The notes beneath the pieces were generated by a model. That model had not been told where the DNA came from. It saw only the letters and a list, made by a program, of their open reading frames with translations, and did not search any database. DNA of 32,456 nt from G021776435 sp046756245 (lineage in GTDB: Bacteria > Pseudomonadota > Alphaproteobacteria > Caulobacterales > Parvularculaceae), in contig JBHHVZ010000024.1 of the NCBI GenBank assembly GCA_046756245.1, forward strand, positions 1 to 32,456, written 5' to 3'. The position numbers and the translations under genes are program-made. Shown piece after piece: positions 1 through 7,013 of the stretch; the first letter of the stretch is position 1; every line of letters begins with the position of its first letter.

Positions 1-765
1 GAAGACGGCGGCCGGGTCTCCGAGGTCGCGGTAGAGGAAGGCGACATGGTCGCCGCCGGCGCTCTCCTGTTTCGCCTCGACCCGACGCGGGCGAAATTCT
101 CCGCCGCGCAAGCCGCTTCTTCCGCCGCCGCGGCCGAGGCGCGCGCCGCCAAGGAAGGCGCGCTCGCCAAGGCCGTGGCCGAAGCGCAGGCGCAGTTCGA
201 GAACGCGACCATCAGTTACGAACGCTCGAAGTCTCTCTACGCCAAAAATGTCATCGCCAAGGCGCGTCTTGACGCCGATCGCGCCGCTTATGACGCGGCG
301 AAGGCCCGGCTCGAACGCGCCCGCGCGGAACGGTCGGCGGCGAAACGCGAATGGAGCGCGGCGGCGGCGACGGAGGGTCTTGCACGACAACGCGTCGCCG
401 ATCTCGAAGTTTTCGCGCCCGCAGCCGGCGCAATCGAACGCATTTTTCGCCGCCCCGGCGAGGTTGTCGCGTCGGGCGAACCGGTGCTGGCGCTGTTGCC
501 GCCGGAAAATCTGAAAATCCGTTTTTATGCGCCCGAATCCCTGCTGGGGCGTCTAAAAATTGGCGGTGAAATCACATTCTCTTGCGATTCTTGCGCGGCT
601 GTTCAAACCGCGCGCATCAGCTTCATCGCGCGCGAGCCGCAATACACGCCGCCGCTTATCTATTCTCTCGAAGAGCGCGGAAAGCTCGTCTTTCTTGTCG
701 AGGCCCGAATTGATAGGCCGGAAAACCTCCGTCCGGGCCTGCCGGTGAGCGTGAGGCTCGAATGA
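1..765 (+). CDS. HlyD-family membrane fusion (adaptor) protein, 5'-truncated
   Basis: This is the periplasmic adaptor of an ABC-type exporter, linking the inner-membrane pump to an outer-membrane channel. The reading frame is open from base 1, so the N-terminal membrane anchor lies outside the window. Visible parts are a first half-lipoyl motif (GRVSEVAVEEGD, then LLFRLDP), a long Ala/Arg/Glu-rich coiled-coil hairpin over roughly codons 25-125, a second lipoyl half (VFAPAAGAIERIFRRPGEVV) and a beta-barrel region ending at SVRLE. The internal ATG at base 46 lies inside the lipoyl domain and is not the true start. The stop overlaps the start of the ABC ATPase gene by 4 bases (ATGA), so the two are translationally coupled. 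The order adaptor-ATPase-permease resembles the YbhG-YbhF-YbhS/R systems of Escherichia coli. The substrate cannot be read from the sequence. Confidence 0.9.
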   Translation, partial: EDGGRVSEVAVEEGDMVAAGALLFRLDPTRAKFSAAQAASSAAAAEARAAKEGALAKAVAEAQAQFENATISYERSKSLYAKNVIAKARLDADRAAYDAAKARLERARAERSAAKREWSAAAATEGLARQRVADLEVFAPAAGAIERIFRRPGEVVASGEPVLALLPPENLKIRFYAPESLLGRLKIGGEITFSCDSCAAVQTARISFIAREPQYTPPLIYSLEERGKLVFLVEARIDRPENLRPGLPVSVRLE

Positions 766-1691
766 TTCCCGACGAGTCTGTCATCGACGTCCGAGCGCTG
801 ACGAAAAAGTTCGGCGACAAGACCGTCGTCGATCATTTCGATCTCGCCGTGCTGCGCGGCGCCGTCTATGGATTCCTTGGACCGAACGGCTCGGGCAAGA
901 CGACGACCATCCGCATGGTGTGCGGGCTGTTGAAGCCAGACGCCGGCGAAGGACGTTGTCTCGGCTACGACGTCATTAAGGAAAGCCGCGAGATCAAGGC
1001 CCGCGTTGGTTACATGACGCAGCGTTTTTCGCTCTATGAAGACCTGTCGATCCGCGAGAATCTCGAATTCTTCGCGCGCCTTTACGGACTCGACAATCGG
1101 CGCGAACGGATCGACGCGTCGCTTGACGATCTCGGGCTTTCGGGTCGCGCCCGACAACTTGCGGGAACGCTCTCAGGCGGCTGGAAGCAGCGCCTGGCGC
1201 TCGCGGCCTGCATGATCCACGAGCCGGCGCTTCTGCTGCTCGACGAGCCGACGGCGGGCGTCGATCCGAAAGCAAGACGCGACTTCTGGGATACGATCCG
1301 GCGATATGCGGCGGAAGGCGTCACCACGCTCGTTTCGACGCATTACATGGATGAAGCCGTACAGTGCGACCGCATCGCCTATATCGCCTTCGGACGAAAA
1401 CTGCTCGACGCGCCGACCGCGGAAATTCCGGCGCGCGTCGGACTTAAAGGATTCCGCATCGCCGCCGACGATCTCGACGAAGCGGCGGGCCGCCTCCGGC
1501 GCGCCGCCGGCATCGACGTGCTCGCCCGTTTTGGCGTCGCGATTCACGCTTGCGGCAAGAATTTCTCTAAGCTCAAAGCGGCGGTCGCAAACATCGAAGG
1601 CCTTTCCGGCGCGCGGATCGAAGAAATCGAACCGGGACTGGAAGAAGCCTTCATTTACCTGATGACCGGCGCCGAGGTGAATAGCGAATAG
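762..1691 (+). CDS. ABC transporter ATP-binding protein (exporter, YbhF-like)
   Basis: This is the cytoplasmic ATPase that powers the exporter, 309 residues long. All nucleotide-binding motifs are intact: Walker A GPNGSGKT (40-47), Q-loop Q87, signature LSGGWKQR (137-144), Walker B LLLLDEP (157-163) and the switch histidine H194. A C-terminal domain of about 90 residues follows, as is usual for ABC-2 drug-type ATPases. The start overlaps the adaptor stop (ATGA). The last residues (VNSE) and the TAG stop are written in a GTGAATAGCGAATAG sequence that belongs to the repeat starting there, so the native C-terminus may have been altered by the repeat. The permease gene follows after about 265 bases, which is unusual for an operon whose other genes overlap. 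Confidence 0.93.
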   Translation: MIPDESVIDVRALTKKFGDKTVVDHFDLAVLRGAVYGFLGPNGSGKTTTIRMVCGLLKPDAGEGRCLGYDVIKESREIKARVGYMTQRFSLYEDLSIRENLEFFARLYGLDNRRERIDASLDDLGLSGRARQLAGTLSGGWKQRLALAACMIHEPALLLLDEPTAGVDPKARRDFWDTIRRYAAEGVTTLVSTHYMDEAVQCDRIAYIAFGRKLLDAPTAEIPARVGLKGFRIAADDLDEAAGRLRRAAGIDVLARFGVAIHACGKNFSKLKAAVANIEGLSGARIEEIEPGLEEAFIYLMTGAEVNSE

Positions 1692-1955
1692 TGAAGTAAC
1701 GAAGTCATGAAATGGGAACGTTGAGAAACAACGATTTGTCATTCCGGGGCCGGTCGAAGACCGGAACCCGGAATCCAGATCTGAGTTCGCTTCTGCGATT
1801 GGCGGCGCCGACGCGAGCGGATGCGCAGGAAAACTGGATTCCGGGTTCGCTCCTTGCGGAGCGCCCCGGAATGACACATCTCACATCACCATTCCCCACG
1901 CACCGTTTCGCCATTCACCATTTCACAACTTCACCATTCACCATTCACTCCTTCC
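1676..1955. repeat. Composite palindromic repeat, copy A
   Basis: The element has four parts. First, a left flank of short GTGAATAG/GTGAA-type units runs from about 1676 to 1735. Second, a REP-like palindrome begins GTCATTCCGGGG at 1738, has an internal stem, and ends CCCGGAATCCA near 1777. Third, about 57 bases of spacer follow. Fourth come the reverse-oriented palindrome (1835-1875, TGGATTCCGGG to CCCCGGAATGAC) and a right flank of TTCACCATTCAC-type units that complements the left flank. The whole is therefore a large imperfect inverted repeat. It separates the ATPase and permease genes of one transporter. No ORF of interest lies inside it. Copy B at 3092-3334 has the same architecture. Confidence 0.85.
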
Positions 1956-1956
1956 C

Positions 1957-3084
1957 ATGATTTCCTGGTCCCGGGTGCTCGCGATTTTCATGAAGGAACT
2001 GGTGCAGATGCGCCGCGACCGGCTTACTTTTGCGATCATGATCAGCGTGCCGATCATGCAGCTGGTTCTGTTCGGATTCGCCATCGACACCGACCCGCGC
2101 CACCTCCCCACGGCGGTGGAGCTGCACGACGACGGTCCGCTGACACGCAGCCTGCTTGCCGGACTAAGACAGTCGAGCTATTTCGATATCGTCGCGCAGG
2201 TGCGCACCGATGAAGAGGGCGAGAAGCTCTTGCGTTCCGGCCAGGTTTCGTTCGTTATCGTCGTTCCGGAGAATTTCGAACGCGATTTCGTGCGCGGCGA
2301 ACGGCCGGAAATATTGGTCGCGGCCGACGCCAGCGATCCGGTGGCGGCGGGCGGACCTGTCGGGGCGTTGCCGGCGATCGCGGCGCGCGCATTCGCCGCC
2401 GATCTCGACCGGCTGCCGGCTCGTCTCAGGGGCGCGCCGCCGCCTTACAACATTGTCGTTCACCGGCAATATAATCCCGGCGTCGTCACCGCCTTCAATA
2501 TCGTGCCGGGCCTTCTCGGGGTCATTCTCACCATGACGCTGATCATGATCACCGCAATTGCGCTCACCCGCGAGAACGAGCGCGGCACCATAGAAGCGCT
2601 GCTTTCCACGCCGGTGCGCCCGGTCGAGGTGATGATCGGCAAGACGACGCCTTATGTGCTGGTCGGCGCCATCCAGACGGCGATCGTCATCGGTGCGGCG
2701 ATGCTGGTGTTTCACATTCCATTCGAAGGCGAGTTCGCCGCTTTCGCGCTCGCGGGCTCGGTGTTTATCATGACCAATCTGATGCTCGGCTATCTCATTT
2801 CGACGGTGGCGCGCACCCAGATGCAGGCGATGCAGATGACCTTCTTCGTCTTCCTGCCGTCGATTCTCCTGTCCGGCTTCATGTTTTCGTTCCGGGCGAT
2901 GCCCGGCTGGGCGCAGGCGATCGGCGAAGCGCTGCCCATTACACATTTCCTGCGCATGGTTCGCGGCGTGACGTTAAAAGGCGCTGAGGTCGGCGATATC
3001 TGGGGCGAGCTGTTGCCGCTTCTGGCGATTATGAGCGTCCTGATGGTCGCCGCTATCGCCCGTTTCCGATGCACGCTGGATTGA
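1957..3084 (+). CDS. ABC-2 type transporter permease
   Basis: This is the membrane subunit of the exporter, 375 residues. It shows one N-terminal membrane segment (about 25-44), a large periplasmic domain (about 45-180), and a C-terminal set of about five membrane segments. The ABC-2 signature TRENERGTIEALLSTPVRP lies just after the second segment and is the coupling region that contacts the ATPase. Only one permease gene is present, so it would act as a homodimer unless a partner lies elsewhere; YbhS/YbhR-type loci usually encode two. The ATG at 1957 directly follows the right end of repeat copy A (CACTCCTTCCC before ATG) and has no recognisable Shine-Dalgarno sequence. The next in-frame ATG (1990) also lacks one. 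Confidence 0.92.
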   Translation: MISWSRVLAIFMKELVQMRRDRLTFAIMISVPIMQLVLFGFAIDTDPRHLPTAVELHDDGPLTRSLLAGLRQSSYFDIVAQVRTDEEGEKLLRSGQVSFVIVVPENFERDFVRGERPEILVAADASDPVAAGGPVGALPAIAARAFAADLDRLPARLRGAPPPYNIVVHRQYNPGVVTAFNIVPGLLGVILTMTLIMITAIALTRENERGTIEALLSTPVRPVEVMIGKTTPYVLVGAIQTAIVIGAAMLVFHIPFEGEFAAFALAGSVFIMTNLMLGYLISTVARTQMQAMQMTFFVFLPSILLSGFMFSFRAMPGWAQAIGEALPITHFLRMVRGVTLKGAEVGDIWGELLPLLAIMSVLMVAAIARFRCTLD

Positions 3085-3091
3085 TGCGAGG

Positions 3092-3334
3092 GAATGGTGA
3101 ATAGTGAAATCGTGAAAAGGCGAATGGTGAAATGGTGGATAGGAAATTTGTCATTCCGGGACGGCCTTCAGGCCGGACCCGGAATCCATTCCTGAGTCTA
3201 TCCCCACGACCAGCGCAAGGCAGACACAAGCGGCAGCGCATGAGGAACGGATTCCAGGTTCGCTCCTTGCGGCGCGCTCCGGAATGACACACCACCACTT
3301 CGCCATTCACCACTCACCACTCACCATTCACTAA
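3092..3334. repeat. Composite palindromic repeat, copy B
   Basis: This has the same design as copy A. A left flank of GAATGGTGAATAGTGAAA-type units spans about 3092-3148. A REP-like palindrome from GTCATTCCGGG (3150) to CCGGAATCCA (about 3187) follows, then about 60 bases of unrelated spacer. The inverted palindrome is 3249-3288 (GGATTCC to CCGGAATGAC), and a right flank of CCATTCACCACTCACC-type units runs to 3334. The right palindrome shares the TTCGCTCCTTGCGG loop-side sequence with copy A, whereas the spacers differ. The element sits 7 bases after the permease stop and just before the ribosome-binding site (AGGAG) of the next gene. Confidence 0.85.
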
Positions 3335-3346
3335 CCAGGAGCCTTC

Positions 3347-4567
3347 ATGTCCGAGACGACCATCAAAACCGAATTCGAAGGCAGCCAGGGCAGGCTCGCC
3401 GCCGCGCTCGAAGAGCCCGCGCGTCCGCCATTGGCCTATGCGCTCTTTGCGCACTGCTTTTCGTGTTCGAAGGACATCAAGGCGGCGCGGGAAATCGCGC
3501 GCGCGCTGCGCGCCGCCGGCTTCGCCGTGCTGCGGTTCGACTTCACCGGCCTCGGCGCATCGGAAGGCGATTTCGCCAACACCAATTTTTCCTCGAATGT
3601 GGACGATCTCGTGAAAGCGGCCGATTTTCTGCGCCGGGAATATGTCGCGCCGAGCATCCTGATCGGCCATTCGCTCGGCGGCGCGGCGGCGATCGTGGCG
3701 GCGGCGCGCATGCCCGAGGTCAAGGGCGTTGCGGTCATCGGCGCGCCCGCTGACGCGGCTCACGTCGCCCATCATTTCGCCGAAAAGCGCGACGAAATCG
3801 AGACGAAAGGCGAAGCCACGGTTCAGCTCGCCGGCCGGCCGTTCAAAATCAGAAAACAGTTCATAGACGATATCGAGGGATACAGCGTTCTCGACGCCGC
3901 CGCCGCCATCAAGAAACCGCTGCTTATCATGCATGCACCGTTCGACAAGACAGTGGGCGTCGACAATGCGGCGCAGCTATTTACGGCCGCCAAGCATCCG
4001 AAAAGCTTCGTCAGCCTCGACACCGCCGACCATCTTTTAAGCGACGAAGCGGATGCGCGCTACGCCGCCGGCGTTCTGGCGGCGTGGGCGGCGCGTTATA
4101 TCGGCGTCGAAACGTCAGCATTCCGGCCGGGCGTGGAGACGGCCGTCACCCACGCGCCGCCGATGGTTGAAGGCGGCGTCTCCGCGCAGTCCGTTCCCGG
4201 GCGACGTTTCGCCGCGGCGCTTTGCGTTGCCGGCTATCCCTTTGTCATCGACGCCTCGAAAGCAGAAGGCGGCGACGACATGGGTCCCAATCCGACCCGC
4301 GTCGTCGAAGCCGCGCTCGCCGCCTGCGGCGTGATGACGATCAAGATGTACGCAAGGCGCAAGGGTTGGGAAGTCGATTCGGCCCAAATCCATATCCGCC
4401 GGGCCGAGGGCGAAGACGCCCATGAGGCCCGCGTCCTCGAAAAGACTCTTGAAGTCGAAGGCCCTCTGGACGACGCTCAGCGCGAACGCCTGCTTGAGAT
4501 CGCCGACAAGTGTCCGGTTCACCGGATGTTGACCGAAGGTGTGAAGGTAAAGTCTCGACTCGATTGA
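3347..4567 (+). CDS. Bifunctional alpha/beta hydrolase - OsmC family protein
   Basis: This 406-residue protein joins two enzymes. Residues about 1-255 are an alpha/beta hydrolase, with nucleophile elbow GHSLGG (Ser109), a probable acid Asp200 in HAPFD, and His229 in TADHLL. Residues about 275-406 are an OsmC/Ohr-type domain with the two expected cysteines, Cys327 (LAACGVM) and Cys389 (ADKCPVH), which in this family reduce organic hydroperoxides. The fusion is known in other bacteria; a plausible role is release and detoxification of oxidised acyl compounds, but the substrate is not known to me. The start is supported by an AGGAG sequence about 8 bases upstream of the ATG. It follows repeat copy B and is probably a separate transcription unit from the exporter. 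No terminator is visible downstream. Confidence 0.92.
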   Translation: MSETTIKTEFEGSQGRLAAALEEPARPPLAYALFAHCFSCSKDIKAAREIARALRAAGFAVLRFDFTGLGASEGDFANTNFSSNVDDLVKAADFLRREYVAPSILIGHSLGGAAAIVAAARMPEVKGVAVIGAPADAAHVAHHFAEKRDEIETKGEATVQLAGRPFKIRKQFIDDIEGYSVLDAAAAIKKPLLIMHAPFDKTVGVDNAAQLFTAAKHPKSFVSLDTADHLLSDEADARYAAGVLAAWAARYIGVETSAFRPGVETAVTHAPPMVEGGVSAQSVPGRRFAAALCVAGYPFVIDASKAEGGDDMGPNPTRVVEAALAACGVMTIKMYARRKGWEVDSAQIHIRRAEGEDAHEARVLEKTLEVEGPLDDAQRERLLEIADKCPVHRMLTEGVKVKSRLD

Positions 4568-4680
4568 TTTTTTAACAATTTTTAATCCCTTTCGGGCGGT
4601 TCAAGAGGCAAGCTGTGTGCATAATTGTAGGGATTGGGAAGCGCTGTCGCGGGGCGCGCGTTTAACAAGAGGCATATGAG

Positions 4681-6177
4681 ATGCGTTCACACCTGCCTAT
4701 CTCGAAACGTACATTGGGGTCCGTTTTCGCCGCTGGCGCCGCCGCCGCGCTCGCCGCCGCAGCGTTTTCGATCGGGGCGCCGGTCCAGGCGCAGCCGCCC
4801 AGGCTTTTGGCGCCGCCGCTCGCAGCCGACGGCACCCTGTCATTCGCCGATCTGGTTGAGCGTGTGAGCCCCGCCGTCGTCAGCGTGCTCGTCGAGCGGG
4901 AAGTCGAGCATCCGCAGATTCCGAGCGAACTGGAGCGGTTTTTTCAGTTCCGTTTCGGCGCGCCTGACTTCGGCGATGGTTTCGGAGATACGCCGCAGCG
5001 GATGGAGGCGCAGGGCGCAGGCTTTTTCGTCGACGACGAAGGCCATGTGGTCACGAACAACCATGTTGTTGAAGACGCCGACAGGGTGAAAATCCGGTTC
5101 GCCGACGGCAGAGAGCTCGATGCGGACGTGGTCGGGACGGACCCGATGACGGATCTGGCGGTTCTGAAGGTCGAGGCCGATCCGAAACAGGCCTATGTTC
5201 AATTTGCAGACGACGTGAATTTGCGGGTCGGCGACTGGGTCGTGGCGATCGGCAATCCTTTCGGACTTGGCGGCACGGTGACGAGCGGCATCGTTTCGGC
5301 GATCGGCGGCCGGAACCGGGCAGGAACTTATCTCGACTATATCCAGATTGATGCGCCGATTAACCGCGGCAATTCGGGCGGCCCGACATTCGATCTCAAG
5401 GGCAGGGTCGTGGGCGTCAACACGGCGATTTATTCGCCTAATGGCGGCAATGTCGGCATCGGCTTCGCCATCCCCTCCAAAATCGCCAAGAACACGGTTC
5501 AGCAACTGATCCGCAATGGTTCGGTCACGCGCGGTTGGCTCGGCGTGCAGATCCAGCCTGTGACGACGGAAATTGCCGCCGCGCTCGGTCGGAAAGAAGC
5601 CAAAGGCGCGCTCGTCAACGAGGTTATGGACGGCACGCCCGCCGCAAAAGCCGGATTCAGGACCGGCGATCTTGTGATAGCCCTCAATGGCGACGGCGTC
5701 GAAGACCCGCGCGATCTCACTCGCCGCATCGGCGCGTTGTCGCCGGGCGCCAAAGCGCGCGTGAAAATCCTTCGCGAGGGCTCCGAAAAGGTCATCAACG
5801 TCACCCTCGGCCAGCGCGATGAGGAGCAAGCTGTCGCCGACGCCAGCAACGGTTCGAACGGCGACGATGACAGCCTGGCTGACGATCTCGGCGTTCGTGT
5901 GACCGGGTTAAACGAGGCGCTGCGCCGCCAATTCCGTGTTCCCGACGATGTCGAGGGCGTCATGGTCACCGGAGTGAAGCCGGGCAGCGCAGCGCAAACC
6001 GCAGGACTTCGCCCCGGCGTCGTCATCCTTCAGGTCGAAGGGCAGAGCGTGAAATCGGCCCGCGAGCTGAAAAACAAGATCGACGAGGCGCGCAAGCAGG
6101 GCAAGGAGGCTGTCCTGATGCGGTTGCAGTTCGGTGAGAACAAGCAGTTCGGCGCCTTGCCCCTGAAAGCCGGATAG
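4681..6177 (+). CDS. degP: Do-family periplasmic serine endoprotease (DegP/HtrA-like)
   Basis: This periplasmic protease/chaperone for misfolded envelope proteins is 498 residues long. A basic N-terminus, an Ala-rich hydrophobic segment (about 11-32) and an AQA site near residue 38 form a signal peptide. The trypsin-like triad is His128 (TNNHVV), Asp158 (MTDLAVLKV) and Ser232 (RGNSGGP). Two PDZ domains follow (about 285-375 and 400-490), with GWLGVQIQPV opening the first. The start follows an AAGAGG purine stretch about 8 bases upstream. The gene lies just before an OmpR-type response regulator and sensor kinase, an order I recall from many alphaproteobacteria, and is a likely target of that pair. 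I see no clear terminator after it. DegQ or MucD would be equally fair names. Confidence 0.93.
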   Translation: MRSHLPISKRTLGSVFAAGAAAALAAAAFSIGAPVQAQPPRLLAPPLAADGTLSFADLVERVSPAVVSVLVEREVEHPQIPSELERFFQFRFGAPDFGDGFGDTPQRMEAQGAGFFVDDEGHVVTNNHVVEDADRVKIRFADGRELDADVVGTDPMTDLAVLKVEADPKQAYVQFADDVNLRVGDWVVAIGNPFGLGGTVTSGIVSAIGGRNRAGTYLDYIQIDAPINRGNSGGPTFDLKGRVVGVNTAIYSPNGGNVGIGFAIPSKIAKNTVQQLIRNGSVTRGWLGVQIQPVTTEIAAALGRKEAKGALVNEVMDGTPAAKAGFRTGDLVIALNGDGVEDPRDLTRRIGALSPGAKARVKILREGSEKVINVTLGQRDEEQAVADASNGSNGDDDSLADDLGVRVTGLNEALRRQFRVPDDVEGVMVTGVKPGSAAQTAGLRPGVVILQVEGQSVKSARELKNKIDEARKQGKEAVLMRLQFGENKQFGALPLKAG

Positions 6178-6321
6178 GCTTGCGCGCGCGGGACAGTTCG
6201 ACGGGCCCCGCGGGGTTCCCGCCAATCGCCCGCGGCGCGCCGACAGACGCGCCAGGCTTGAGGCGCAGGCCGGCGCGGGCGTATGTCGGACGAAACTTAT
6301 CCCCTATGACCAACAATCGTC

Positions 6322-6327
6322 TATGAT
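6322..6327 (+). promoter_or_regulatory. Possible -10 hexamer placed for a leaderless transcript
   Basis: TATGAT lies six bases before the ATG of the response regulator, and no Shine-Dalgarno sequence is visible in the GCTCTC between them. A promoter here would start transcription at or next to the start codon. No convincing -35 hexamer is seen at the usual spacing, so this is tentative. Confidence 0.3.
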
Positions 6328-6333
6328 GCTCTC

Positions 6334-7011
6334 ATGCGCATTCTCCTGATCGAAGACGACGAAGAAGCCGCCGCCTATCTCGCCAAGAACCTGCGCGGCG
6401 CCGGCCACGCCGTCGATCACGCCATCGACGGGGAAGCCGGGCTTAACATGGCTTCGGCAGGCGATTACGACGCTTATATCGTCGACCGGATGCTGCCGAA
6501 GCTCGACGGGTTGACCTTGCTCGCGCGCCGGCGCGACGACAACGACGAAACGCCGGCGCTGTTTTTGTCAGCGCTCGGAGAGGTTGACGACAGGGTGGCC
6601 GGACTAAAGGCGGGCGGCGACGATTATCTCGTAAAGCCTTATGCTTTTTCAGAACTGCTCGCGCGCGTCGAAGCGCTGGGCCGTCGCCGCGCGCCGGCGA
6701 ACGTAACGACAAGCTATGCGGTCGACGATCTTGAGCTCGACGTCATTGCGCGCACCGTGCGCCGCGCAGGCAAGAAGATCGACCTTCAGCCGCGCGAATT
6801 CCGTTTGCTTGAATACCTCATGCGTCACGCGGGGCAGGTCGTAACCCGCACGATGCTGCTTGAGAATGTCTGGGAGTATCATTTCGATCCGCAGACGAAT
6901 GTTATTGACGTGCACATCTCGCGGCTGCGGTCGAAGATCGATAAGGATTTTGGCAAGCCGTTGCTCAAGACCATCCGCGGCGCAGGCTATACTATTTCGG
7001 ACGTTGATTGA
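6334..7011 (+). CDS. OmpR-family response regulator
   Basis: This 225-residue DNA-binding response regulator has a receiver domain (about 1-115) with acidic pocket EDDE (7-10), phospho-acceptor Asp51 in YIVDRMLP, and the conserved Lys101 in DDYLVKPYAF. The C-terminal winged helix (about 130-225) has the family motifs LQPREFRLLEYLM, VVTRTMLLENVW and DVHISRLRSKID. It lies between the degP-like protease and its cognate kinase, which starts within 3 bases of its stop, so the pair are co-transcribed. By position it probably controls an envelope-stress response including the upstream protease, but no binding site could be identified. Confidence 0.93.
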   Translation: MRILLIEDDEEAAAYLAKNLRGAGHAVDHAIDGEAGLNMASAGDYDAYIVDRMLPKLDGLTLLARRRDDNDETPALFLSALGEVDDRVAGLKAGGDDYLVKPYAFSELLARVEALGRRRAPANVTTSYAVDDLELDVIARTVRRAGKKIDLQPREFRLLEYLMRHAGQVVTRTMLLENVWEYHFDPQTNVIDVHISRLRSKIDKDFGKPLLKTIRGAGYTISDVD

Positions 7012-7013
7012 GA

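Noticed and set aside
1890..1955. CRISPR-like short repeats (TTCACCATTCAC units)
   Set aside because: The units are contiguous, 7-12 bases long, without unique spacers of constant length, and are complementary to the opposite flank of the same element.
2164..2946. 260-codon open frame on the minus strand
   Set aside because: It is antisense to the permease; the composition is His/Arg/Asp-rich and no motif is seen.
4568..4680. Stress promoter for the protease
   Set aside because: CATAAT near 4620 looks like a -10 box, but no -35 or alternative sigma consensus could be placed at proper spacing, so no promoter was called.
4840..5829. 329-codon open frame on the minus strand
   Set aside because: It lies wholly opposite the protease gene, whose catalytic motifs are clear. 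The product is Arg/Asp/Ala-rich with no recognisable domain, as expected from the antisense of GC-rich coding DNA.
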